Below, in pieces: positions 1-10,423 of a DNA stretch of 64,000 nucleotides; positions within the stretch are counted from its first letter, which is position 1, and each line of letters begins with the position of its first letter. This stretch comes from Larix kaempferi (taxonomy: Eukaryota > Streptophyta > Pinopsida > Pinales > Pinaceae): the NCBI GenBank assembly GCA_027924585.1, contig BSBM01000047.1:25488501-25552500 (forward strand). The letters are read 5' to 3'. The translations under genes were made by a program, and so were the position numbers. Under the pieces are notes generated by a model. It searched no databases and was not told the origin of the DNA. It was given only the letters and a program-made list of their open reading frames with translations.

Positions 1-1055
1 TATACTTTGCATACGTTGTTAAAATGTTACCAAATGTTGTATGATTTAGTAGCACACAAGAATTAGTGTCCAAAAGACCAACAACAAACGACCAAACCCT
101 CAAGAAAATCGTTTCCATTAATTTCATGGAGCCGCGCTTTCATCTACCACATATTATGATGAATTTGCTCAATAAGAGTTGATTCAAAGCAATAGCAATA
201 ACAAAATGACTTATATAACAAAATGATTTATATCATACTCCTGGAGTAGGAGTTGTCACATTGCCATAGCCGTTGTTATTTGTTCCCATTTCTAAGTCCA
301 CATCTACCATAAGTAATCTGATTGGCCAAATCAAGTAATCGTTTCAAAACTAGCAATTAGTAACCATACTATTATAATATAGCAAGAAACAAAATCATCT
401 AAAATATTGAATAAATGGAAGACGAAAAATATATGTAGCGTCTGATCTGGAAGTAATCCCAATTGCTATTCTCTCTAACTATTACAAGATCACAAAAATA
501 CTCATGTATACATTAAGCTACAGTAGAAACTGAAGATGGGTATTATAAGTACCTTTGAAGAGTCTAAAGAGGAGCATAAAATGGTGAAAACTATGAAGCT
601 TACTTGATTTAAAATGGCAAAAACTGTTAATATTTGGGGCATAAGCACCTACTAATCCAATATTTGTCTAGCCCAATATATGTCTAGGAGAGTGCGCCAG
701 TGGACGTGTTATGATCATGAACAACAAGAGAAAAATTGGTCTTAGCTTTGTGGCCTGAGTTCAGGCAGAACTGCATTGGATCAAACCAAAATTGTTTTTT
801 TTACGGAGAGAGGTCTCTGATTTGCTTTCAACACATTCTGTTCACTCACACATGTTGTGGTTCAATATTTTGTCGTGTGGTTGCGTCTGTGAGCGTTTGG
901 ATCTCAAAACGTTTGGTGTTTTTGTGTATTTTGAGTTTTTAGAGTTTGAACAAGCTTGTTGGTACATTATACAACTGTGATCTGGAGCAAATGGATTTGG
1001 CCTCTCCAACGTATACTCGTATTCAAGTCGAATAGGCATTTGAAACGTCATGGCT
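1..1055. other. Intergenic DNA, nothing recognised
   Basis: No coding similarity, RNA gene or element terminus could be recognised on either strand. The short open frames at 736-1066 have no family resemblance and look like chance. Confidence 0.6.
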
Positions 1056-1836
1056 ATGGAGGTCACTCCTTTAAATGAAGCGCTGCCTACTTCATAGAAA
1101 CCCTAGACGGGAATGAAGAATAGCAGGTGCCCACGTGCAACAATTATCTTCCTTCTCTAGACCATTATAAATAGATCAATGAGGCATCCAAAATGTAAAT
1201 ATTTGAGCAGGAGGAGGCTGAGGTATTATTTAAGAAGGGTTTTCATGCCCTTAATTTTTTCCAATTTGTGGAAGCACTTGATTGCATGAGCAGAGCTCTG
1301 GAGATAAAGGGTAAAACATCATGGAGAACTTGCTCCAGAGTTATCCACATACTATCAATATGGTCGTGCACTATTTTGCAAAAGTATGGAGGACTTATAT
1401 TGATCCTTTTGATGAGGATGAGTTCGCCCCCAAGATAGTATAAACTTATGATATTGCTCCCTCTGCTAGTGTGACGTGCATGGCGAAGATGCCAAAACAT
1501 GTGAAAGTCCCTGGCACTAATACAGTTAAATCCTATCAGGCGCCTCAAGCATCACAAACCCTTGCCAATTATGATTCTAACGGCTATGCATCTGTTCAGA
1601 ATGAAGGTGGAAAATATGAAAAGCAATACAATCTTTCCAATGATGATGGAATTGTGGTGGAGAGCGAGGAGGAATTTGATTTGAACTTGGCATGGAAAAT
1701 TATGTTTGACATAGTTCGAGTTATTTTGGAAAGAAACCAGCAAGCTGATTATACTTTTATTATATATATATGCTTCTTTGGGAGTTCTCCATTTTCGAGG
1801 GATATTGGCGTGTACGTGGCAAGAGCTAGTGATTGA
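1056..1836 (+). pseudogene. NASP: NASP-type (SHNi-TPR) histone chaperone fragment
   Basis: NASP/Sim3 proteins chaperone histone H3 and carry an SHNi-TPR fold. Reading from about 1205, the first frame gives a TPR-like helix pair (AEVLFKKGFHALNFFQFVEA, then SRALEIK). After one extra base near 1307 the frame continues HHGELAPELSTYYQYGRALF and CKSMEDLY, hits TGA, and resumes one frame over as DPFDEDEF. The 1471-1836 frame adds an acidic stretch (VESEEEFDL) and the second TPR start (LNLAWKIMFDIVRVILERN), which is the family's signature order. Homology stops near 1770 in a TA-rich run. An ATG at 1056 (MEVTPLNEALPTS, then stop) may be the old N-terminus, but that is a guess. At least two frameshifts and stops make this a pseudogene. 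I cannot tell whether it is a processed copy or a captured genomic piece; no intron is evident inside the matching part. Confidence 0.7.
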
Positions 1837-3072
1837 GTACATGGGCCAGTAGGTGGCAAGAGCGAGACTGCAGCTCAGTGCAAGTGCCCTTAATTTATAA
1901 CAGGTGTCAAGACCATGAACTGTAGCATAATTCAAAACAAGTGCCAAAGATCTCAGATTAATCGAGCCATGCAACTTTCCACTTAATTAAGGGACGGTAG
2001 CAATGCAGAGTTGTCAGAGCATCGGACAGAGTTGTGATTCAGAAGAACTGTCAGTAAATGCATCCAGATCAACCCAGGGAAAATGAAAAAGTGATATCTC
2101 TGTTGGGTTGTAAAACTTTGGATAAAATACACAATACCATATCATAAAAAGATGAACTTGTCACTGCACAGTTATCAAAACCATAGCGAATTGTTTCCAA
2201 GGTGTAGGTTTTATATAAAATTTAGGGGGTCTGTTCGGCTCTCTATAAGTGATGGCATCAATGAAATCAAGAAAGGAAAACTCACGAACCATAATAACTA
2301 AGGATTGAGAACCCTAGATTAGTAATATTGCACAGCAGCTCAATGCTAGCTAAAGTGACTTTTATAAATAATCATTAAATGACTGACAATAACACGAAAG
2401 TTGAAACCCTGTGCCCCACGTGATGTCATCCTGCCGCCCCCTCCTAGGAAGGGAAAAACGAGGATGACATCATAATCTGCAACCAATAACAATTCAAAAA
2501 ATTCAATTTTTTAAAATTTTGTTAAATAAAATATATTTTAAACTATTGAAGAACTATAAAGTGGATGAAAAATTTATAGACCTGGTGACTAAATAATAGG
2601 GACTCCATGAAACATATATGATCCCCTACGGGGACATAAAAATTGTGTACATTATTTTTATAAATGTATTTATATTTTGCATGTTCATGTGTTCCATTTT
2701 AAACACATTACTTAAGATAGTGATTAATAAATGAAAGCAGGGTTGGAAATTTGCAGGCAACTTGGCATCTTCACCTATTTTTCTGTCATAGTTTAAGAGT
2801 CAGTGATCCTTTCCACAAATAGTATAATAGACCACAAGATTAGAATGGAAAGTCTCGTTAATTTGCAAGTACTATGGGATTCTTTGTGATATTTATAGGA
2901 AGACGAGTTTTTATTATGCCAATTTTTGTAAAATTTCAAAGATTGAGTAATTTTTTTCTTTGTAAAATTAAGCTGCAAAATTGTGTTGCGATATGTAGTG
3001 GTGTATAGGAACATTTATCGTTGTAAAATGTTTCTAGGCCATGACTGATAAACCTTTTGGTTCTTTATCCAG
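1837..3072. other. Non-coding stretch between gene fragments
   Basis: AT-rich DNA without recognisable coding sequence. The part immediately before 3073 behaves as intron (pyrimidine-rich, ending in AG). The segment near 2400-2480 holds a GC-richer patch with 'gatgacatcat' repeated in inverted context, of unknown meaning. Confidence 0.5.
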
Positions 3073-3366
3073 GATGGAAACATGGTGCAGGAAGTGTATA
3101 CATTTAAAGCCTACATTGGAGAGGCTTGCAGTTGAATTCTATCCAAGGTATGTCTAATTTTTATCGTATTTGGTATGGAATATTTTTTAGGATTATGTGC
3201 TTGCATGCTTGAGCTCAATCACATTGATCAAACTCCTTGTGGAATTTAATTGAGATGCTTTCCATCACTTCTGAATTCAGTTTTTGTGACTTGGTGCAGA
3301 GTCAAGTTCTACAGTGTAAATGTTAATGTGGTACCACAATCACTTGTAGATTGTGTTGAAGTAGTT
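3073..3366 (+). pseudogene. WCRKC: Two exons of a WCRKC-type plastid thioredoxin-like gene
   Basis: The family is chloroplast thioredoxin-like 3 proteins, whose redox site is the atypical WCRKC. Exon 3073-3147 follows a 'tccag' acceptor, carries METWCRKCIHLKPTLERLAV and ends at a gtatgt donor. Exon 3300-3366 follows 'ggtgcag', encodes VKFYSVNVNVVPQSLVDCVE and ends at a gtaagt donor. Phases fit: the first exon ends two bases into an Arg codon that the second completes, and its first base would finish a Trp codon from an upstream exon. Both active-site cysteines and the tryptophan are present, with no stop in either exon. The expected next exon (the cis-Pro region) and the transit peptide are absent nearby. 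A copia element begins 116 bp after the donor. It is either a captured fragment or part of a gene with very distant exons; the adjoining allantoinase exon favours a fragment. Confidence 0.75.
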
Positions 3367-3487
3367 GTAAGTTGCTCTCAAAACATTTATGGATCATCTC
3401 TATTTTGTTTTTTTTCGGGAGGGTAGAGTTGGTTGAAATAAAATCCTACATATTTTTGCTCTGAGTATTACCCTATATGTTTGAAAA

Positions 3488-3842
3488 TGTTGATAACTGA
3501 TGTTATGCAGAATTACTGACAGTGTCTGTTTTAATTTTAAGTTGCATATGTTCATTAAATAATTAACAACAAACTTCACTGCATGCTAATGCATGTGAAG
3601 AATAAAATAAGTTTGCAGATTTGTACATTAACCTACAACTGATTTTACGGCATATAAAAGTAATGTTTCTATTTCTATGCAATGTAATATCTATATAAGT
3701 ATGTGGCTGTGCAAGTCTTAGAATCAATGGGAGATAAATAATCAAAGGTTTTCTTTTCCTGTTTTGAATAAAAGCATCTCTCTTGTTTTCTGTGTTGTTT
3801 TTTCTTTGTGCTATTGTAAATTTGGCTCTTTCATAATCTTCA
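3488..3842 (+). repeat. 5' LTR of the copia element
   Basis: 355 bp, starts TGTTGATAAC and ends CTTCA. It contains a TATA-type box (TATATAA at 3692-3698) and an AATAAA signal at 3767-3772, the usual promoter and poly(A) pair of a plant LTR. It differs from the 3' LTR at about 18 positions, with no length change. Confidence 0.95.
3692..3698 (+). promoter_or_regulatory. Putative LTR TATA box
   Basis: TATATAA lies about 205 bp into the LTR and 70 bp upstream of an AATAAA. The same box is kept in the 3' LTR near 8115. Function is inferred from position only. Confidence 0.5.
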
Positions 3843-3844
3843 TT

Positions 3845-3856
3845 TGGTATCAGAGC
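3845..3856 (+). other. Primer binding site of the copia element
   Basis: TGGTATCAGAGC, two bases after the 5' LTR, is complementary to the 3' end of plant initiator methionine tRNA, the standard copia primer. Confidence 0.9.
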
Positions 3857-3883
3857 AGGTATTTTGTTTGGATTAAGTTCATA

Positions 3884-4825
3884 ATGTCAAATTCTAACTC
3901 TTTGCCCATTCTAGAATTTGATGGAAGTGATTATGATTATTGGTGCATCAAGATGATGACCTTTTTGACAGGAAAATATTTGTGGGAGATTGTAGAATCA
4001 AGTTATGAAGAGCCAGCTGATTGGAACACCCTTACAGCCAATGATAGAACAACTAAGAGAGAAGCCAAGGAGAAGAATGCCCAAGCTTTATTTCATATTC
4101 AAATAGCTCTAGATAAGAGCTTATTTCCAAGAATTGCAGGAGCAAAGTCAACTCAAAATGCCTAGAAGACTCTGCATGAAGCTTACCAAGGTAGTGATCA
4201 AGTTAAAGTTATCAAGTTACAAACACTAAGGACAAAATTCGAGAATTTGAAGATGCAAGAAGGTGAGAAGGTGAGTGAATATTGTGTAAGAGTAAATGAT
4301 GTTGTCAATAAATTGGTTACTCTAGGAGAAGCTATTGATAAAGAAGTTGTGATTAAAAAGGTGTTGAGGTCTCTAACACCAAGATGGAACCATGTTTCTA
4401 TAGTCATTGAAGAAAGCAAGGATTTTACTAACCTTCAATTTGATCACCTAGTTGGATCTCTTATTTCTCATGAAGACAGAGTGATAGATTCATTTGCAGA
4501 AAGTGATGAGAAAGCTTTTTCCACAAAGCTACAGATTACAAAGAAAGAAGATGCTAGTTCTAGCTCCAAAAGAAACCAAGCCCAAGGTAAAGTTCAGAAT
4601 CAATTTTTTTCAAGAGGAGATAGAGGAAGAAGAGGTGTTTTTAGAGGAAGAAGTAGAGGTAGATTTGATAAGAGAAACATCCAGTGTTATCAATGTCAAA
4701 GGTATGGTCATTTTGAAAGGGATTGCAGATTAAAAGAAAACAAAAGTGTTAATTATGGTCAAGAGGGTGATGATGCTTCTCCAAATAATTTGTTTTTATC
4801 TTATGGCAAAACTGAAAATATAGTT
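3884..4825 (+). pseudogene. gag: copia gag with zinc knuckle
   Basis: Gag packages the element RNA in virus-like particles. The chosen start is the ATG at 3884 (MSNSNSLPILEFDGSDY), the first one after the PBS; the open frame that begins inside the LTR is only an upstream extension. The N-terminal part is a UBN2/gag-type helical domain (YDYWCIKMMTFL; later LRTKFENLKMQEGEKVSEY). A basic Arg/Gly stretch (RGRRGVFRGRSRGRF) precedes one CCHC knuckle, CYQCQRYGHFERDC, near 4684-4725. A TAG at 4163-4165, about 93 codons in, interrupts the frame where related elements have Trp, so a G-to-A change is likely. Frame is otherwise kept into the protease. Confidence 0.9.
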
Positions 4826-6061
4826 AAAGATGTTTGGTATTTAGATTCAGGTTGTTCTAAACACATGACAGGAAATTGCAAGCTCTTCTCTGCAATGGAT
4901 GAAAGTTTCAAATCTAATATCAAACTTGGTGATGAAAAAACCTTTGAGGTTTCTGCAAAAGGAGATATGGCAGTCCATACAAAAGAAGGTATGAAAAGTG
5001 TCAAGATGTTTATTACACTCCACAGTTAAAGCATAATTTATTAAGTGTTGGGAAGCTGTGTGAAAAGAATTACAGAGTAGTGTTTGATGATAGACAATGC
5101 ATAATTTATGATAAGAATCAAGGCAATAGGGTGGTTACAGTTGTGCCTATGTCAAATAATCGGATGTTCCCATTGAAGTTTGGAGAAACTAGCATCAACC
5201 TTGCTAATATGGCATATGAGGACAAAGGTTGGTTGTGGCATCTCAGGTATGCCCATTTGAATTTTCATAGTTTGAAGCTTCTAACATCAAAATAATTAGT
5301 TGATGGTTTTCCTAAGGTTGAAGAGCACAAGGAGGTTTGTGCAGGATGTGTTAAAGGAAAACATGCAAGAGATAAATTTCCTAGAGGCAAGGCATGGAGG
5401 GCCCATTATCCACTTCATCTAGTTCATTATGATATTTGTGGTCCTATGCAGACAAAAAGTTTGGGTAAGTCATCATATTTCATTACTTTTATTGATGATT
5501 ACTCAAGAATGTGTTGGGTTTATTTTTTGAAGAGAAAGGGTGAAGCATTTGATACATTCAAGAGGTTTAAAGCCCTTGTAGAAAATGAAAGTGGTTACAA
5601 AATAAAATGCTTAAGGACTGATCGTGGAGGAGAATTTTGTTCAAGAGGATTTCAGAATTTTTCTGATATGAATGGCATTAGAAGACAATTCACCACTGCT
5701 TACACACCTCAACAAAATGGGGTAGCTGAAAGGAAGAACCGTACAGTGGTGGAAATGGCAAGGACTATGTTACATACCAAAGGATTAAGCAATTCCTTTT
5801 GGGGTGATGCAGTTGCTACATCAGTGTACATTCTCAATAGAAGTCCCACTAGTGCACTTGACATGATGACTCCTTATGAATCTTGGTATGAGAAAAAGCT
5901 TAATGTTAATCATTTCAAAGTTTTTGGTTGTTTAGCCTTTGTTCATGTAGCTGATCAAAAGAGACAAATGTTAGATCAAAAGTGAACCATGCATTTTTGT
6001 TGGATATAGTGAGCAAAGTAAGGCTTACAAGTTTTATAATCCTCTCACCAATTGCATTGTT
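4826..6061 (+). pseudogene. pol: copia protease and integrase region
   Basis: The aspartic protease shows YLDSGCSKHMTG, with the catalytic DSG triad form of copia. A single-base loss near 5005 shifts the frame from 2 to 1. The integrase follows: a zinc-binding HHCC domain (HLRYAHLNFHSL, CAGCVKGKH), then the catalytic core with FIDDYSRMCWVYFL, LRTDRGGEF and PQQNGVAERKNRT, giving the D, D and E residues. A TAA at 5293-5295 falls between the two zinc ligand pairs. A second one-base loss near 5982 puts the tail (EPCIFVGYSEQSKAYKFYNP) back in frame 2. Domain order, integrase before RT, defines the copia superfamily. It cannot make a working product. Confidence 0.9.
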
Positions 6062-7452
6062 GTGTCAAGAGATGTAATTTTTTATGAAGGGGGAGTTTAT
6101 GGTCATCAAAAAGACCATGTTGACAAGTCAAAATCTGGTTTGGATGGTGATATTATTGATGATATTAATAATGAGAATCCCATTAATGTTTCAGTTCCAA
6201 ATGCTACAAATCCACCAAGTAGCCCCTCATCTAGTTCTCCATATTCAAGTCCAAGTACTGCAAGGAAGTTGAGAAGCTTGAATGAAATTTATCAGAGAAG
6301 TACAAGTCTGACACATGAAGAAAATCCAAGAGGTGAGACTGTAAATTTTGCTTTATTTTCACAAGTTGATTTTGAACCATCAAGTTTTGAAGAAGCTTCT
6401 ACTAATGAGGTTTGGGTGCAAGCTATGCAAGAAGAGATAGATTCAATTCATAGGAATGATACTTGGGAGCTTACAGATCTTCCACATGATAAGAAACAAA
6501 TTGGTACTAAATGGGTCTACAAGACAAAGTATAACAATGATGGGACTGTTGAAAGACACAAAGCAAGGTTAGTTGCTAAGGGATTCACACAGAAGTATGG
6601 CATTTATTATGAAGAAACCTTTGCACCTGTAGCAAGAAAAGAGACTATCAGAATGTTGATTTCACTGGCAGCAGAAAAGAAATGGAGCATTCATCACATG
6701 GATGTGAAAAGTGCCTTCTTGAATGGGTACTTAGAAAAGGAAGTCTTTGTGGAACATCCACATGGTTTCGAAGTGCAAGGAAAAGAACATCAAGTCTACA
6801 AGTTGAAGAAGCATTTGTATGGCCTAAAGCAAGCACCAAGAGCCTGGTGTGCCAGGATTGATGGATATTTTCAAGAGAACGACTTCAAAAGAAGTAAGAG
6901 TGAACCTACCCTTTACTATAAACAAGAAGGTAATGATATTCTTATTGTCAGTTTATATGTTGATGATTTGTTGTACATGGGTAGCAGTTCTAAGATGAAG
7001 GATGAATTCAAATTTGCTATTATGAGTGAGTTTGAGATGAAAGATTTAAACCTCATGCAATATTTTCTTGGAATGGAAGTGTATCAAAGTGAAGATGAAA
7101 TTTTTGTTTGTCATAAAAAGTATGCAAAGGATACATTGAAGAAATTTGATATGGCTGATTACAAACCATCTCCTACTCCAATTGCTCATGGAGTTGTGTT
7201 GTGTAGAGATGATGGTGCTGAAATGGTTGACGAGATAGTTTACAGAAGTATTGTTGGAAGCTTAAGGTTTCTAACACACACAAGGCCTGATATTGCTTAT
7301 TCAGTTTCACATGTTTCTAGGTATATGAAAAAGCCATCTGAAATGCATATGAATGCAACTAAAAGAATTCTGAGGTATGTGCAAGGCACTCTAAATTTTG
7401 GCATTCATTACTATACTTCTAAGAGTTTTGAATTGGTTGGATTTAGTGATCT
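6062..7452 (+). pseudogene. pol: copia reverse transcriptase
   Basis: A long open stretch carrying the copia RT (RVT_2) landmarks in order: WVQAMQEEIDSIHRNDTWEL at its N-terminal edge, GTKWVYKTKY, RHKARLVAKGF, the MDVKSAFLNG motif with a catalytic Asp, YGLKQAPRAW, and SLYVDDLLYMG with the YVDD active site. All three catalytic aspartates are present. The frame is open throughout the RT, then a one-base loss near 7451 ruins the join to RNase H. The upstream Ser/Pro-rich linker (SSPSSSSPYSSPS) is typical of the copia integrase-RT junction. Confidence 0.92.
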
Positions 7453-7923
7453 GATTGGGGAGGTAGTTTGGATGATCGAAAGTCTACATCCGGTAACTGT
7501 TTTTCTTTTGGTTCTTGTTTGATCACTTGGAGCTCAAAGAAGCAAAGTATAGTTTATCTTTCTTCTACAAAAGCAGAATATGTTGCAGTCACCTCAGCAG
7601 GCACACAAGCATTATGGCTTAGAAAAGTTCTAGAAGAAATTGAAGAAAAACAAATTCAACTTATAGTATTTTTTTGTGATAATATGAGTGCCATCAAATT
7701 GGCCAAGAATCCAATACACCATAGCAGGACAAAACATTTTGACATAAAGTATCATTTTATTCAATATTTGGTGCAAAAGAAGCAAGTTGAATTGAAATAC
7801 ATCAACACTCAAAAAGAACTAGCAGCCATCTTCACTAAGGCAGTCTCAAAGGCCCAGTTTTTGAAACTCAGAGATCTTATTCTGAGCCCTCTCAGCATCA
7901 AGGGGGAGTATGTTGATAACTGA
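7453..7923 (+). pseudogene. pol: copia RNase H
   Basis: RNase H removes the RNA strand of the cDNA hybrid. Visible landmarks are KSTSGNCFSFGS, ITWSSKKQSIVYLSSTKAEY and the tail HHSRTKHFDIKYHFI, all standard for copia. The reading frame is 1, offset from RT by the lesion near 7451, and it ends at a TGA just inside the 3' LTR, overlapping the purine tract. Confidence 0.9.
7899..7908 (+). other. Polypurine tract of the copia element
   Basis: AAGGGGGAG immediately before the 3' LTR is the expected plus-strand primer. Confidence 0.8.
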
Positions 7924-8265
7924 TGCTGTGCAGAATTACTAACAGTGTCTGTTTTAATTTTAGGTTGCATATGTTTATTAAATAATTAGCAGCAAACTTC
8001 ACTGCATGCTAATGCATGTGAAGAATAAAATAAGTTTGCAGAATTATACATTAACCTACAGCTGATTTTACGGCATGTAAAAGCAATGATTATATTTCTA
8101 TGCAATGTAATCTCTATATAAGTATGTAGCTGTGCAAGTCTTAGAATCAATGGGAGATAAATAATCAAAGGTTTTCTTTTCCTGTTTCGAATAAAAGCAT
8201 CTCTCTTGTTTTTTGTGTTGTTTTTTCTTTGTGCTATTGTAAATTTGGCTCTTTCATAATCTTCA
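7911..8265 (+). repeat. 3' LTR of the copia element
   Basis: 355 bp, collinear with the 5' LTR, ending CTTCA and followed by the target duplicate gaaaa. Confidence 0.95.
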
Positions 8266-8431
8266 GAAAAACCCCCTCTCCGTACTATTTGTCTAATGCT
8301 TTGGTTAAATTATTCTTACTATTCATGTCTAGCATAGAATAAATTCAGTTATGCTTTCCTTTTCGGGTATTATAATCTGAAACCTTGGCTATTGACTTAA
8401 ATTAATATTTTTCTATTATGAAGGGTTTTAG

Positions 8432-8509
8432 GGAGGTTTAGTACCGGAGAATGCTTTCAACATTATTGCTCCCAATGAACTTATACGGGAAGGTGTATTT
8501 GGATTGAAG
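8432..8509 (+). pseudogene. ALN: Single exon of allantoinase
   Basis: Allantoinase opens the ring of allantoin in purine breakdown. The exon is 78 bp (26 codons) with no stop and reads GGLVPENAFN then IIAPNELIREGVFGLK. Plant allantoinases have GGLVPENAFN and a GVLGLK ending just before the SFMCPSGIND block. An AG acceptor (tttag) sits before 8432 and a gtgagt donor after 8509. No further allantoinase exon was found in the window, upstream or downstream. It lies close to a thioredoxin exon of the same orientation, which is not the ancestral arrangement, so I read it as a captured or stranded fragment. An intact gene with giant introns cannot be excluded, since conifer introns can be very long. 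Confidence 0.65.
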
Positions 8510-9023
8510 GTGAGTCTTGAGATTTGATTCATATATATTTGCATGATTCACACAAGGCATGAAATGAAAACATATACATGTTCAGAAGAGTTGAATAACA
8601 TTTGGAATTGGAGTGCAACTCATCTAAAAAAATGTGCAGGATTATTGTTTTTCACTCGGCATTCACTTAAAATGTTATTCGATTCTATAATATTTGAAAA
8701 GTTTATAAGATACAAAAACCTGTATCATTAAGAAAGCAAAGTATTTTAGCAATCAAGCATCGGAATATTATCATATCAACCATGATCATGGGCCTCAAAT
8801 GGTTTCAAGTTTATAAATTTGTAGGTTTAGACATGTTAGCTTACATTTACTGCTTACTGGAATTCAACATGTGTGATTCTTCTATTGTTGGCCATAAGGA
8901 TATTTAATGTGCTTGCATGCATTGTTGGCAAGATAAATTTCTACTAGTCACAATTAGTCCTATTTGATACTAAATTAGTCAACCTATAATCTATCCATGT
9001 GTATGTCCCAAAACTAAATGCCT

Positions 9024-9353
9024 AGAATCATTTTCCCTATTTTATACTAGATTCCTCACCACACAACTATTTTATTCTTAGTCAATGTAACATCCATCGA
9101 TGTTAATGTGCAAAATCATTGAGGGAGGTCTATTAGTTTTTGACAACTCTAAACTTGCATCCTATAGCACAAGGTAAGAATATTAATAAGAATCATTTTC
9201 CCTATTTTATACTAGATTCCTCACCACACAACTATTTTATTCTTAGTCAATGTAACATCCATCGATGTTAATGTGCAAAATCATTGAGGGAGGTCTATTA
9301 GTTTTTGAGAACTCTAAACTTGCATCCTATAGCACAAGGTAAGAATATTAATA
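9024..9353 (+). repeat. 165-bp tandem duplication
   Basis: Two head-to-tail copies of 165 bp (9024-9188 and 9189-9353) with about one difference (gacaac/gagaac). No coding content. The near identity means a recent duplication. Confidence 0.95.
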
Positions 9354-10038
9354 TTCTATAAGCAAAGCATGATATCATGGAATGTGACAAGAGTTCGTAG
9401 AAAAGGTAAAATACTTGTGTGAGTATAGTCTGAGGTGATAGGGATTGTATTAATATGGAGACCTTGGTTCAAAATCATCGAGTAGGTGTGGCTGTAAATG
9501 TTTTCTTGTAAATATATAAATTATTTCTAAAAAAAAAAGAATTGGTGGAAAATTTGTCTTTTGCGGGAATACGATGAAAAAATACGTATAGTATGGTTGC
9601 TAAAGAAAACATTATGTATGATTCTTTGTTTGGAAGTAATCTTTGATAATTTTTTAGTTGAATAATCTACAATTTTGAAATATGTAAATCTGAAGGATGA
9701 TTGGGTTAAGACCATTCGAGTTTGTTGGTGTGTTTGTGCATCAATGGAGTTTGCGTTTTCTTGAAGATTAGTTTGATGGATGTGGTAATTGAATGATGAA
9801 TGTATGATGCCGAAATTAATAAAAAAAATTAAGATCATTGCTCAAAGTCAGAAGAATATTGCCTAGAAGCCATTGCCACCATCTGAATCAGACTAGTCCA
9901 TGTGAGAAGGAATAGTATCCCGTTGCAGACAAAGTCCAGTTTCCAACCAACAACATTGAAAGGTATTAATAATTTATGGGTATGATAACACATAGTTTGA
10001 AGCGGTTACACACAAATTGTTGGTTCAACAACTGTAAC
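9354..10038. other. Intergenic DNA
   Basis: No feature recognised; contains a short A-run at 9530-9540. Confidence 0.5.
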
Positions 10039-10164
10039 AGAGAATTATTCCTATGGATAGTTAAAATCTCTCATGGAAATTAACAAGGCTCCTTAATATC
10101 TAGAGAATTATTCCTATGGATAGTTAAACTCTCTCATGGAAATTAACAAGGCTCCTTAATACCT
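10039..10164 (+). repeat. 63-bp tandem duplication
   Basis: Units starting at 10039 and 10102 with two or three mismatches (aaaatctc/aaactctc, atatct/atacct). Confidence 0.9.
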
Positions 10165-10380
10165 AGTCCAAAATAGAAAGGAAACAAATGGGATACTAAA
10201 TTCCTAGATCAAGCATACACATGAACCTTCAAACGTGGAAAGAAAGAGAAAGAGGTAGACCTTACCTCCAACACATAGGCTGTCCTAGTGCTTGCTCCAA
10301 GCTTGATCTCCAAAGCTTGAACCTATAAGACAAGATAAATGACCAAAACTTCCAAGCAAGTAGATGTATTAAACTAGATC

Positions 10381-10423
10381 TAATCTCGACGTTCCCTACT
10401 CTAGGATCATCATCAGGAGACCA
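10381..10423 (-). ncRNA. Hammerhead-ribozyme-like motif (degenerate)
   Basis: On the minus strand: TGGTCTC, the core CTGATGA, a hairpin with stem CCTA/TAGG, then GAAC, GTC and GAGATTA. The flanking arms TGGTCTC and GAGATTA pair over seven positions (two are G-T), which would form stem I of a type I hammerhead with cleavage after GTC. The canonical GAAA is reduced to GAA before C, and stem II is lopsided, so activity is doubtful. Minimal type I hammerheads are known from Penelope-like elements. A Penelope-like coding region on the same strand lies upstream, separated by a later LINE insertion. The function call is inference. Confidence 0.4.

Larger units (their letters stand above)
3483..8270 (+). 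mobile_element. Ty1/copia LTR retrotransposon, complete but inactive
   Basis: The element proper is 3488-8265, framed by the 5-bp target duplication gaaaa (3483-3487 and 8266-8270). It has two 355-bp TG...CA LTRs, a PBS matching initiator Met-tRNA, a purine tract before the 3' LTR, and the copia domain order gag, protease, integrase, RT, RNase H. I count about 18 substitutions between the LTRs (roughly 5%), so it is not a recent insertion. The coding part is broken by stops at 4163 and 5293 and by three one-base losses near 5005, 5982 and 7451. It sits between the thioredoxin exon and the allantoinase exon and pushes them apart; without it they would lie about 290 bp plus intron remnants from each other. 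Confidence 0.95.

Noticed and set aside
1552-1974. Minus-strand 140-codon frame
   Set aside because: It is antisense to the NASP-like fragment and has no family signature.
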